This document shows positions 31,023 to 42,800 of a DNA stretch of 64,000 nucleotides, in pieces (positions within the stretch are counted from its first letter, which is position 1; each line of letters begins with the position of its first letter). A program made the position numbers and the translations under genes. The stretch comes from Enoplosus armatus (Eukaryota > Chordata > Actinopteri > Centrarchiformes > Enoplosidae): positions 5,393,048 through 5,457,047 of the forward strand of contig NC_092190.1 of NCBI RefSeq assembly GCF_043641665.1, written 5' to 3'. The notes below the pieces were generated by a model that worked only from the letters and a program-made list of their open reading frames with translations, did not search any database and was not told the DNA's origin.

Positions 31023-31948
31023 CAGAGAACGGTGCAGCATTAAGGACAAATCTAGCACTCAGTGTTCTTTTTTATTGATTTTATAACTTCTGTTTCTTTC
31101 ATATTAAATGTTTTCACATGCACGCACCACCGAGATATTTTTAAAACATTTTCAGATTTACTGTGAATGAAAGATCTTGCACAAAAACATTGTTCTCAGT
31201 TAAGCTAAATAGGCTGATAACACTGGGGAGTTTTTGTTGAGTTAGGTCTGACAGCTGTTTTTAACTAATTTTTGGGTGCGGAATCCAAAACTGATCTCAG
31301 TTTTTCTCTATCACGTCAAGTTTTTGAACTATAGGATCCCCGTTTTCTTGAAAAATATGAAAAATACTGTACTTAACAGATATGTGTGTGATAGTACTGA
31401 CCTATTGGGAGCTGCACACACCTCTCACCCCACTGTCTCAATTGTGACTGCACAAACAAGTTGCCACGTAGCTGTAGATGAGTCCAATCGTAATCAGCTG
31501 GCAAGTCTTACTACAGCTAATCAGTGGAATTGTGCTTATCTGGAGGGTAAGCTGTGGAGAAAAAACTTGACGTGCTAGAAAAAAACTGACTGCAATTTTG
31601 GAATCAGCATGCCAATTTTAGTTTAAATCAGCATAAAAATCTAACTCAACAGAATGTTTTTTTCAAATTGTTCCCCAGTGTAATCAGACTGAAGTGCCGT
31701 TTTGTTTTCACTTCATTATTCGGTCTTTCTTTGTGGCTGTTTGAGCTGTTTTCTGTTTGGGAAATCAGTGGAGATATCCTCAACAGTGGCACAGTCGTAG
31801 CTATTACTAATAAAGCTAATAAATAAAGCTAGCTAATAAATGTTAGTTATCCTCACTTCAAAATGAAACTTACTCTCCAGTGTGTATATCTGCTCGGCCA
31901 ATTTGCTTCATGGAATAAAGAAACAATCTGCTCTCTCTGGTTTTGGTG

Positions 31949-32622
31949 GAATGTAACTAAGTACATTTACTCAAGTACTGTACTTAAGTACAAGTTTGAG
32001 GCACTTGTACTTTACTTTTAGTAATTCCATTTTATGCTACTTTATACTTCTACTCCACTACATTTCAGAGGGAAATATTTATCAATTTCTATAGATTTGA
32101 TTCAACTAACAATCAACTAATAAATGATGATGCATTATTATGGATTAAGCTACCAGCAGTATATAAAGCAGTTAAAATAGCTCCACCTTTACCAGCTGCA
32201 GCATTAGTGATGCTTACACGTGAATGTGTCAATAATTATAATCCTATAATATTTATTATTTTGAAAAAGGTCGCTCTATATAGTGAGTACTTTTGGTACT
32301 CTAAGTATATTTTAACGCAAATACACTACTCACAAAAAGTTAGGGATATTCGACTTTCGGGTGAAATTTATGGAAAATGTAAAAAGTTCATGCTACAGTG
32401 ATATTATATCATGAAAGTAGGGCATTTAAGTAGAAGCATGCAATGGTCATTTCTTCATCTCATTCCTCATTTCTGCTCAATGTGAATCGACTTCATGTGA
32501 AAGCTGAAAATCCTTAACTTTTTGTGACTAGTGTACTTTTGACTTGTAACCGAGTATTTCTGCACTGTGGTATTACTTCTTTTACTTAAGTAAATAATGT
32601 GAATACTTCTTTCACCACTGGT
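31949..32622 (+). mobile_element. hAT-type non-autonomous element, interrupted
   Basis: The left part starts TGGTGGAATGTAACTAAGTA and includes TACTTCTACTCCACTACATT; the right part includes ACTTGTAACCGAGTATTT and ends in TTCACCACTG. I recognise this as a non-autonomous repeat abundant in many fish genomes, with hAT-like CAGTGGTG termini. There is no transposase. A second small element sits inside it at 32322-32535. A partial copy lies at 60595-60892 and a fragment at 9139-9240. Family assignment is from memory. Confidence 0.65.
32322..32535. mobile_element. 214-bp MITE with 21-bp inverted ends
   Basis: The ends TACACTACTCACAAAAAGTTA (32322-32342, shown here as 20 plus the last base) and its near-perfect inverse at 32515-32535 differ at one position of 21. 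The outermost TA pairs fit the TA target duplication of Tc1/mariner elements. No coding capacity. It interrupts the hAT-type element that surrounds it. Confidence 0.8.
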
Positions 32623-32974
32623 CAGCAGTGTGTACAGCAGCAGTGTAAATCTCCCAGCTAAACTTTATCATACCAGTATTTTAAACTTATGACGTCATTG
32701 TCCACCAGAGGGCGCCGACACAGCGTAAAATCCCCCACACAATATTTATCTTGCTAATCAAATTAAAGTCATTATCCTAAATGTTCATGTTGTGTGTTAT
32801 GGTTATGGGTAACTGTTAGCGGCTTCTTTTATTTGATCCAGTTATTATTCTGCAAATGCCACTCAGCAGCTTCCCCATGAAGACTAATGAGAGAGAAACG
32901 GTGAATGAAGTGTCCAGAAGAAGAAGATGCAGAAAGAAGAGGAGGAGGCGGAGTGCTGCAGGAGCTTGGTGTGC

Positions 32975-32980
32975 TTTATT
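32975..32980 (-). terminator. neb: Candidate neb poly(A) signal
   Basis: AATAAA on the minus strand, about 670 nt beyond the neb stop. It is the best-placed canonical hexamer I saw on that strand. Unverified. Confidence 0.4.
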
Positions 32981-33650
32981 AGCTACAGATTAAAGGTAAA
33001 GGACGCGCCTCAGCCCTGGAGCTAAATAATCGTCAGAAACAAAACACACATTCTACTTGTGGCCAGCCTTCAGTGTAAAGGAGGGAAGACTGAGGCTTGT
33101 CTCGTACAACTCTTCGGGAGTGGTTTCATCCTAGAGGAGGTAGATGGTAACTGACTCCTTATAAGTTTCATCACTTTAATCATTTCTTTTTCTCGCTGTA
33201 GAATTTCCATTCGAGGCATAATTGGAACTATTTGAGCCCATTGTTTTCATGAGAAAAGTCTTTCTCAGTGCAAACTCGGACCACAAGTGTTTTACATACA
33301 TTAAATCTTTTTTTGAAATTTACAAAATGATGGGCCAGGACGTTAATGTTCGTGAGTCTTCTGAAACAGTCTGTCATTCATAGTAGTCATAGTATGTATA
33401 ATCAGAAATATTTATATGTGTCATGTCATGATGCTTACGTCACATCCACAGGCAACAGGGGCAGCAGCATATGAATGAAAACAGACTTACCAACGAGAAT
33501 TACAACACAATTAAAATACAGTTAGAGAGCTACAACAAACTAAAAGCTACGCATTGCACAAAGCCTCAGTTGTGAACACAGGAAGACCAATCGGTTTGCC
33601 CCGTGGATGCGTCTCGCCCACTCCGGAGGGACGATGGGCGGGCTTTGTCT

Positions 33651-33824
33651 TTAAACTGCTTCAACATAGTTGGCTGGCAGCATGCCGGTCTTGCCGGTGC
33701 GCTGCACGGTGCCGTACATCCACCCCTCGTCAATGGACTGCACGTTGACGATGACGTCGCCATCCTTGAAGGACACCTCGTCGCTGTCGGCCGCAGCGTA
33801 GTCGTACATGGCACGCACGGTTTT
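33651..33824 (-). CDS. neb: neb N1: SH3 domain and stop
   Basis: One exon, 58 codons with TAA at 33651-33653. It encodes a complete C-terminal SH3 domain: ALYDY-type start (AMYDYAA), acidic RT loop (DSDEVSF), DGWMYG-type segment (EGWMYGTV) and the PANYVEAV end. In nebulin this domain sits in the Z-disc and binds proline-rich partners. Phase 0 entry after the linker exon N2. Confidence 0.97.
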   Translation of the reverse strand, partial: KTVRAMYDYAAADSDEVSFKDGDVIVNVQSIDEGWMYGTVQRTGKTGMLPANYVEAV

Positions 33825-36800
33825 CTGCGGAGAATAAAGGAAAGGAGTCAGTCAGAGTCTGAGTGCGTGTGAAAGTGCACCAGGGTGGTGCGAGAGTTTA
33901 AAGGATAAGGTTGAGTCATGCTGCCGGGAGCGAATTCATAATCTGGATACACAAAGATAGTGAAGACATTAAAGGTTTAGGCCACAAGAAAACATGTGGT
34001 GCAAGTCACAACGTATGACAACATGAAGTTCCCTGCTTCAACTTTGAGACAGAAAATGTAACTTTTAAGAATCATTTAACGGCCGGCTGAAAATCTGTGT
34101 TTCGCTGCCCTCTCTGGCTGAAAGTTTCGACCACAGCCGGTGTTACTGATGGATGTGGTCAGAAAGGGTTCTTCAGGGTTCTTCAGTTCTGCAGTGAGGT
34201 GAGAAGTTGAACCACTGGACTGTACTCTTTAAGCTTTCCATTCTGGCTTGTGCAGTGTGTGTGAAGTGAATGTGTGTTACTAACCCCGGTGGTAGAGGGG
34301 TGTGAGGGGACAGAGGAGACTGTGGTCTGCTGGGTGGCCACTGATGATGACCTCTGCTGCACCTCCACAGTCTTAGCATGCTGGTAGCCTGAGAAAAAGG
34401 GAAACGACAGACGAGGGACAGTCTCATCACTTGACCTGTGGTGTTAGATATACTGACACGCCAATATGATACATCATACAATATACTGTATTTGTATTGT
34501 TATAAGTTCGATGCGGTGATTCTGGATCATTACCGATAGAGGAGGCCATGAAGCCGTTGCTGTAGAGGGACATGTGGTGGTCAGCGTCCTGGGACACCTC
34601 AGACTTTTCGTCAGCCATGCCGCTCAAGGCGCTGGTGGAGCGGGAGTGCTCCTTGCTGCGACGCTGAGCTTGCACTGTCAGAACAGTGTCAGAGGTAAGA
34701 TAGAGTTCAGTTTAATTAAACATATGGATGATTCTTTTTTTTTTTGATTCAGCTGGATTTTGTTCTTGTTCCTCATGAAAAAACTTGTGGAAACTGCCCT
34801 AACATTTTACCAATATTTTGGACCACGACAGGGTAACTCAAAAATGAATGGTCAGATTCTATTAATTTATTTGTATTCATTTAAATGTCAGAGTGTAATG
34901 GGCAAATTGAAGCATGCTGAGCTCATTCTCCAACCTCAGGCCAAACTCTTTGGGAAAATTACCATGAAATTTGATGATAACATCAAAGGACAAACTAAAT
35001 CATCTAAAATGACATCTACTTCTTTAGACAGATGAGGTGATCCATCTCACCTGACATCATGTGCAGACTCCTGGACTGGATGTTGTCCTCAGCAGGGTCG
35101 TAGTCAAACACAGAGCCGGGGTTTGTGCGCCACACACGCAGATCTGAGGACACACAGTCAAATACCGGATCAGCGTTTAGAAATATAAAGTAGAAATGAA
35201 CATAATGTAGACAAATATAACTAAAGATAAACATTTTAACGTTTGGCTCACGTTTGTTAAAATCAAGCAAGGTGATATCTACCATTCTCTATTAGGGAAC
35301 AGAGTTGCAACTTGGTTAAAAATCTATTTCATCGTGTAGAAATCTTTCTCCAGATGGTTAGGAAAGTCTGAGGAATCTGGAAATTGGACTGTTTGACCTC
35401 TGACCTTCTAGAAAAACCTAAAATAAATGCTTGTAACTATACCAGTGATGGTCTCCTGGTCATGCTCAATGGCACGTCTCCTCTCCATCTCCACCACGCG
35501 CCTCTGGATGCCACGGTAGTTGATGTCGCTAAAGTCCTGGGTGTTCTTCTTCACGCGCTCTGTCACCGGGTCAGAGGTGGTGGGGGTGAAGCTGCCCTTG
35601 CTCTTCTCAAAGTCCTCGTGGTATCTCACCTGGAAAGCACCGATCACAGTTTATACATCACAGTGCCCAGCTGTTGTAGGAAATTACTCAGGCTTTAAGA
35701 GGGACTACCACATCGCTGGTTGTTAGAATAACAGTAGAGAAGTGGTGGCAAAATAAACCACCTGGGGTAGAAATAAAAGTTGTACAAACACAATTAAACA
35801 AAACAGCCACAAAATCTTACGCCAGAAATGATGCGCTGGGTCTCCCTGACGCGCCTCATCTCAGGTGTGTCCAGGACGAAGGCGGCCTTGCCCTGGACCT
35901 GCTTACGGAAACTGTCAGAGTACAGCACCTGGTGGAACAGAGGACACGCGGTGAGCGTCTGAAACGTATCAAGCCTGAAGCCGTCACACAGCAGCCGTTA
36001 GCATCAACAGCACAAAGGGTGGGGCAAGGAGACTAAATGCGGAGGACACACACAGCTGCTGGCATTACTGGGATTTCAGACGAATGAATTAGCAGGGAGA
36101 TTTTTATTTAGAGGTTGAAGTATTAAATCAAACAAGACTACGTCCCAGCCTTCAGTGGGGGGACGGCAGGGGAGCAAGATGAAGTGGAGTAGTTTCAACA
36201 ACAGGAGAGGTTAGAGGTGATGATGTGCACAGATACACCACAGCTGGTGGTATTAAACACCATTTAAAGAGAGAGTGCAGTGGGGAGAATTAATACAATT
36301 AACTAGTGCCGGGAGACAAGTCAGTTAGAAATGGTTAACATTTGAAGAACATTTCTTGAATAGAATATGTTCTTGCAGTGGTTCTGAAGGTACCGAGCTA
36401 ATGTTTTCTTGGTTCCTTTTGACTCGCTCCATCTCTGGAGTAAACACCACAGGAGTTCCCTTGGCTGAACTGTCTTTATACAACACCTACAGGACAGAAG
36501 CACAGTGCCCCAGGGGGCCAATCAGACACTCTGAACCGTACACAGACCACACACCTATAGGACCGGTTTCATAGACTTGGATTAACCCCAAACTCTTAGA
36601 GAGAAGATACAGACAAAGCCGTTTTCAGGAAATTTCCAAGATTAATTAATCTCAGAGAAGGGATTGCTTTTAGAAGATGTGATATTTGTTGCTTTTGGAA
36701 TATATTTAAGCAGTGTCTGAGAAATTTGTCCTATAGAGTGACTCATCCTGGCAGCTCCGGTCAAACAGCCAGGATTCTCTGTTGTAGAAACAAACACACT

Positions 36801-39800
36801 CCTCACGCTTCAGCAGGAGATTTAGCTTGTCATTTGCTGTGAAGTGGAAATTAATTTAGCGGCACGCAGCGGCTTCATGTGACACAAAAGCTGGACTGCG
36901 GGTTAGAAAAAATACTGTAGATGAGGGGAGGGGTTTGATGGTTGAAGATTAAAGATGACTTGAAGGAGTAAAAGGAGAAAAGAGAGAGAAAAAAAAGAAA
37001 TGATGGCAGGGCTGGAGCTCAGGAAACTGCCGTCTGTGCCTTGGATGAGGATGGATGAGATGAGCAAGAGGTGATGAGAGTGTGAGATGATGGCAGGGGG
37101 GAAGGGGAGGGGGAGGGGGAGTAGCGAATGGGCTTATGATGGGAATTATGGATGGGCACTACTGTCCACTCTCAACAGTTAGGAGCACACAAGGTTTTGT
37201 TTTTGTTCCACTACCGAGCTGATGTGCTTCTGGGTTTGTTTGACCCGCTTCACCTCAGGGAGGTCCGATATAGCTGTGCCTCGACCCAAAGAGTCCTTGT
37301 ATTTTATCTACCCAACAGACGGTTGGGGTTTCAGGCAGAGAAAGTGGAGGAAAAAGTAAAGAGCAGGTCAATCAGAGACAATTGTAGGACAGACAGAGAC
37401 ACAGCACAGCACCAAAAACTCACAGCAGACATGGAATTAAACACGCTTTTTTTCCTGAGAAATGAAGAAGCAGGTTATGTTAGAGACACAGTGGGGTTTA
37501 GCTGACCCCACAAGTCTCATCGGTGTTATATCTGCATGGTGGGTTTGATGTGACAAGCATAACAGTTAACGTAACACCACTAAACGAGTGGTGAAGGCTC
37601 ATGACAGTGTGTTTGAGGGAGATGAAGACTGAGGTAGAGGAGCGGATGGAGGCAAATTAATGTACTGCACAAGAGGTTACAGGGTCACTCTGTGGAGTAC
37701 CGTGCTAATGTTCTGCTGGTTGCGTTTAACTCTCTCCATCTCTGGGGTCTCTGATACTGACGTGCCTTGTCCCACTTCTGCTTTATATTGAAGCTTTGAA
37801 TGAGACAGCACAGAAACTCAAATAAGGGTGGTATCACACTCAAAGGCAGATTAGTTTGGAATTTAGGAGAGATGGAAATTAAAATTAAAAAAAATCCAGG
37901 GAAGTGCAGCTCATTTAGGAGAAAAAAGGGGGGAAATTATGGTTTTGTGGAAATGTGAATTTAAAATCAAGTCATCAACTAAGGCTGGTAAAAGGGGCGT
38001 GATTTATGAAACTTAGTTAGGATGGAGGAGGGAAAACCAGAACTAAAAACATGGGAGGTCAAGTTTTCTAGACTTTTAGACAAGTAGGAGTGGTCAGAGG
38101 GCGTTATGATTATTAGGGGATAAGATAAGGGTCCTTATCCTCTACCAAGCTGATATTCTTCTGGGTTTCTCGGACCCGCTTCACCTCAGGGAGATCTGGT
38201 ATGGCTGTGCCTTGACCAACAGAGTCCTTGTACTGTATCTGCCCATTACACAAGTTACACAGGTACAGAGTAAGACAGGGACAAACAACAGCACAGTATG
38301 TACTGGAGACACAGACATGTCCATCCGTCCATAACAACAGCATACACTGTGGAACAACTGACAATAACATGTTGTCACTTATACTGATTTTCACATATTT
38401 CAGTGGTAGTTGGGTACGTTGGCAATAAGTAAGGTTGTGAAATATGCACGTTCTGCTTTAAAATGGATGATCCTTCATTTAGTTTATTACTTCAGGGTTT
38501 AGATGCAATGAATTATCATGAGAAAGAAAAATCCTACAGAGCCCTCAAAGTCCCAATAGTGGAAACAAGAGCCATAAACACCGTATTGCCAAAAGTATGT
38601 GGACAAATATTACATGCATACATTGTTGAACAGGTCATTTCAACACCAGGGGCATTAATATGCTACTATACCAGCCTCCACTCTTTTTGGCCGCAGGGAT
38701 TTGCTCCCATTCTGCCACAAGAGCATTACTGAGGTCCAACACTGATGTTGGGTGATAAGGCCAGACTCCCAGTCGGCGTTCCAGTTCATCCCAAAGGTGT
38801 TGGATGGGGTTGAGGTTAAGGCTCTGTGCAGGCCAGTCAAGTTCTTCCACACTAAAATGGGAAAACCATTTCTTTCAGGAGCTGGCAGGGGTGTCCACAT
38901 ACATTTGGCCATTTAGTGTATTGTGAAAACAAGCTTTTGTCTTGCAGAAATCAAGTTGTGCAAAGACGTTTCTACATCTATGTTTTTCCACGAGTTAACA
39001 AAAAAAAAACATTTGGGGCCTCCGTAAAATCTTGTAATTAGTAAAAAAACAAAAGAAGAAAAAACAAAAAAGTAAAATAATAAGCATGGAAAAAATCTCC
39101 ATAAAAACTTGGATTGAAAATGGCCATTTGAGGAGATTACATGTCAAGTAGGGTCTGGTTATATTTTCGGACACTAGATAAGGAGGGAATATGGAGGGAA
39201 GGTAGATATGAGGAGCAGATGAAGGAGGGCAGGGTCACTCTGTGGAGTACCGTGCTAATGTTCTGCTGGTTGCGTTTAACTCTCTCCATCTCTGGGGTCT
39301 CTGATACTGACGTGCCTTGTCCCACTTCTGCTTTGTACTGAAGCTTTGAATGAGACAGCACAAAAAAAGTCAAATATGGTGGTAACACACTCAAAGGCAG
39401 ATTAGTTTTCAATTTAGGAGAGAAGGAAATGCCAAAAATAAGGAATTAAAATAAAAGAAATCCAGGGAAATGTAGCTAATTTAGGGGGAAAAAAGGGGGG
39501 AAATTATGGTTTTGTGGAAATGTGGATTCAAAACCCAAGTCATCAACTAAGGCTGGTAAAAGGGGCGTGATTTATGAAACTTAGTTAGGATGGAGGAGGG
39601 AAAACCAGAACTAAAAACATGGGAGGTCAAGTTTTCTAGACTTTTAGACAAGTAGGAGTGGTCAGAGGGCGTTATGATTATTAGGGGATAAGATAAGGGT
39701 CCTTATCCTCTACCAAGCTGATATTCTTCTGGGTTTCTCGGACCCGCTTCACCTCAGGGAGATCTGGTATGGCTGTGCCTTGACCCACAGAGTCCTTGTA

Positions 39801-42800
39801 CTGTATCTGCCCATTACACAAGTTACACAGGTACAGAGTAAGACAGGGACAAACAACAGCACAGTATGTACTGGAGACACAGACATGTCCATCCGTCCAT
39901 AACAACAGCATACACTGACAATATCACGTTGTCACTTATACTGATTTTCACATATTTCAGTGGTAGTTGGGTACGTTGGCAATAAGTAAGGTTGTGAAAT
40001 ATGCACGTTCTGCTTTAAAATGGATGATCCTTCATTTAGTTTATTACTTCAGGGTTTAGATGCAATGAATTATCATGAGAAAGAAAAATCCTACAGAGCC
40101 CTCAAAGTCCCAATAGTGGAAACAAGAGCCATAAACACCATATTGCCAAACGTATGTGGACACCCAGATGATTGTTGAACATGTCATTTCAACACCTGTG
40201 GCATTAATATGCTGCTCCACTCTTTTGGCTGCATGGGTTTGCTCCCATTCAGGACCCTCACTGATGTTGGGTGATAAGGCCTGACTCCCAGTCAGCGTTC
40301 CAGTTCATCCCAGAGGTGTTGGATGGAGCTGAGGTCAGGGCTCTGTGCAGGCCAGTCAAGTTCTTCCACACCAAACTGGGAAAACCATTTCTTTATGGAC
40401 CTGGCAGGGGTGTCCACATACCTTTGGCCATTTAGTGTATTGTGAAAACAAACAATTACATCTCATCAAGTATCTACATCTATGTGTTTCCACAAGTTAA
40501 CAAAACATTTGGGGCATTTGGGGGCTCCGCAAAATCTATAATTAGTCAAAAATATTTGAATAAACTAAAAAGTAAAATAATGGCATGGAAAATCTGGCAT
40601 TACATGTCAAGTAGGCACTAGATAAGTATGGAGGGAGGACTGGTTGAGGAGCAGATGAAGGAGGGCAGGGTCACTCTGTGGAGTACCGTGCTAATGTTCT
40701 GCTGGTTGCGTTTAACTCTCTCCATCTCCGGGGTCTTGGGCAAGGCTGTTCCTCCTCCCAAATCCTCTTTGTACTGAATCTTTACATGGACGAGGGATGA
40801 AAGCAGCAACTGGATTTTAACTCTTGGATAATGAGGACTAGGTGCTGGATTTTATTTCCAAACTAAACCTGATCTAGCTGTGTCGGGCACACATCAATAA
40901 AAACACACTGAATGAAACAAACACATAAATCAACATTTAAAGGGACACTTCCACAACAACATGATGAACAAAGTATCTAACAACACACAAGCTCTGCACT
41001 AACTAGTATAAATGTTACTCTATAGAACAAATTGTCAAGGGTTAGTTGCGTGAATTAAAATGCTGCATATTTTGGTCCAAAGAAATAAGGGCTGCATATC
41101 AGGGATTGTTAAATATGAGAAAGAAAGTTAAAAAAAATCAAGAAAAAAAAAAGTTGATTAAAAGAAACAACATGTTATTAGAAACCATTAAGAAAAACTG
41201 ATTATGGAGTAGATACCAAGCTGAAATTCTTTGTATTCTCTTTAACACGAAGCATTTCAGGAGTATCCTTTACAGAAGACACTTTGCCCTTTATGTTTTT
41301 AAGGTCAATCTGGTATTGAAGCTACAGGGAGAAAAACAAAAGTGCAGTTAAAATGTTTCACCATGATAAAGAGGTAAAATAAAAAAGAAGCCAGAAGAGA
41401 AACGACTTGTTCCTTAGAAATGTACCATAGTTTCTGCTCAGGATTAGCTTGACAGCTATTTTCACTTATACGCTCGAGTAAATATTGCTTTGAGTATTCA
41501 ATTAAATTAGAGAACACCGTACAAAAGTCATTCCGCTAACAGTACAAAAGTATAAAGTGTTGAAGATAATACTTTACAGCAGACATGCAGACATACACAG
41601 AGCCACCAGACACTAGAAGAAGCTCTGACTTCATACAATGGTCAAAGACATCTAGTAAGAACCAGCATAATTCATCATATACATGTATAACTTACAGTGC
41701 TGAAGTTCTTCTGGTTCTCACGGACTCTCTGCATCTCCGGAGTGTCCAGGACTGGTACGTAGTGAGACATGGTCTTCTCAGCTTCTTCTCTGTACTTTTT
41801 CTATTGGACAACAACACAAAAAGCAAGAATTTATTTCAGGACTCCTCAGTTAATTGTTTTGAGATGTCTCCAGATCTACAGGTAAGCAGCCTAGAAGGAG
41901 GTATTTCTTTTAATTTGGTAATCTACCTGGCTGACAATGTTCCTCATCTGCTGAGCATGGATGATGTCTGGGGTGTCGATGACAGTTGTGTAGCTGGCCC
42001 TGTCCATCTCAGCGGTCTGCTTGTACTTAGTCTAAGGAACAGACATGAAAGACATCACAGATTTTGACTATAAATGCAACCAAAAGCACAGACAAAAACA
42101 TACTAGAACTGCTCCTGAGTGCAGCTCAGAGCAAACAATATGAAAACACAACATGATTCAGACCTGACTGAGGATGTCAGTAGCGTTCCTGGCCCTCATG
42201 AAGTCTGGGGTGTCCGTAGCCAAAGCCAACATTCCCTTGCCCTTGATCTCCAGCTCCAGCGCCTTCTTGTACTCTCTCTGTAAACATTACAGGTGATGAA
42301 GCGCATGAAAGCACTGCACTTGATAAAAGCAGACATGACTGGCAGATTACTATAAATAACAGGATTTCTACTCATTCATATCAGGGGGGTGGTGCGGGGG
42401 CTGCAAAACCAAAACACCTAGGGGAATGGTGAATGAAGCTGAGAAGAAATTAGGATTTAGGACAACATGGTAATTGTGCAGCAGATTGTGTGTGAAGGAC
42501 AGTGTGTTAAAGCACAATTAGTCATTTTCAACAAACCTATGTTTTCTCTTCGAGTCAATTGCTTTACAGTGCTACGTCTATCGTGAACTCCAAAAATCAA
42601 CCTCAAAAGCACCCAGGTCATATCTTGACAAGTCAATGAATCTAAATTAAATTGATCTACAATCACGGCTTTCTATCTTGGCCATAGCAAAGCTGCCTGT
42701 CTACATGAGCTGTAATGTAAACAAGTGAACTATAAACTAAAGAATAGTTTATTCAGCACATTTGAGGTGGATTTTTGGAATATTTATCAGACATAAAAGA

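Larger units (their letters stand above)
30035..33650. other. tbc1d8/neb convergent 3' region
   Basis: No coding exon is seen in this 3.6 kb. It must contain the 3' UTR of tbc1d8 on the plus strand and of neb on the minus strand. One candidate tbc1d8 poly(A) hexamer is AATAAA at 30685-30690; others occur near 31802-31918, so the end is not fixed. The middle holds an AAT-rich microsatellite and a nested pair of small transposons. Confidence 0.6.
37681..40735. repeat. neb: Tandem duplication of an A+B exon pair
   Basis: Copy 1 is about 37681-39228 and copy 2 about 39229-40735. The N9 to N11 offset is 1550 bp, N10 to N12 is 1568 bp and N11 to N13 is 1436 bp. Exons and long intron stretches are nearly identical; for example about 37981-38590 and 39541-40140 differ by only scattered bases and a small indel. 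Both copies carry a Tc1-like fragment. Similarity to the N13 exon ends in its middle (about 40735), so N13 looks like a partial third copy with a diverged 5' half. Confidence 0.88.

Noticed and set aside
38635..38912. Minus-strand open frames that could suggest a host gene
   Set aside because: They are remnants of a Tc1-like transposase, truncated and not a functional gene.
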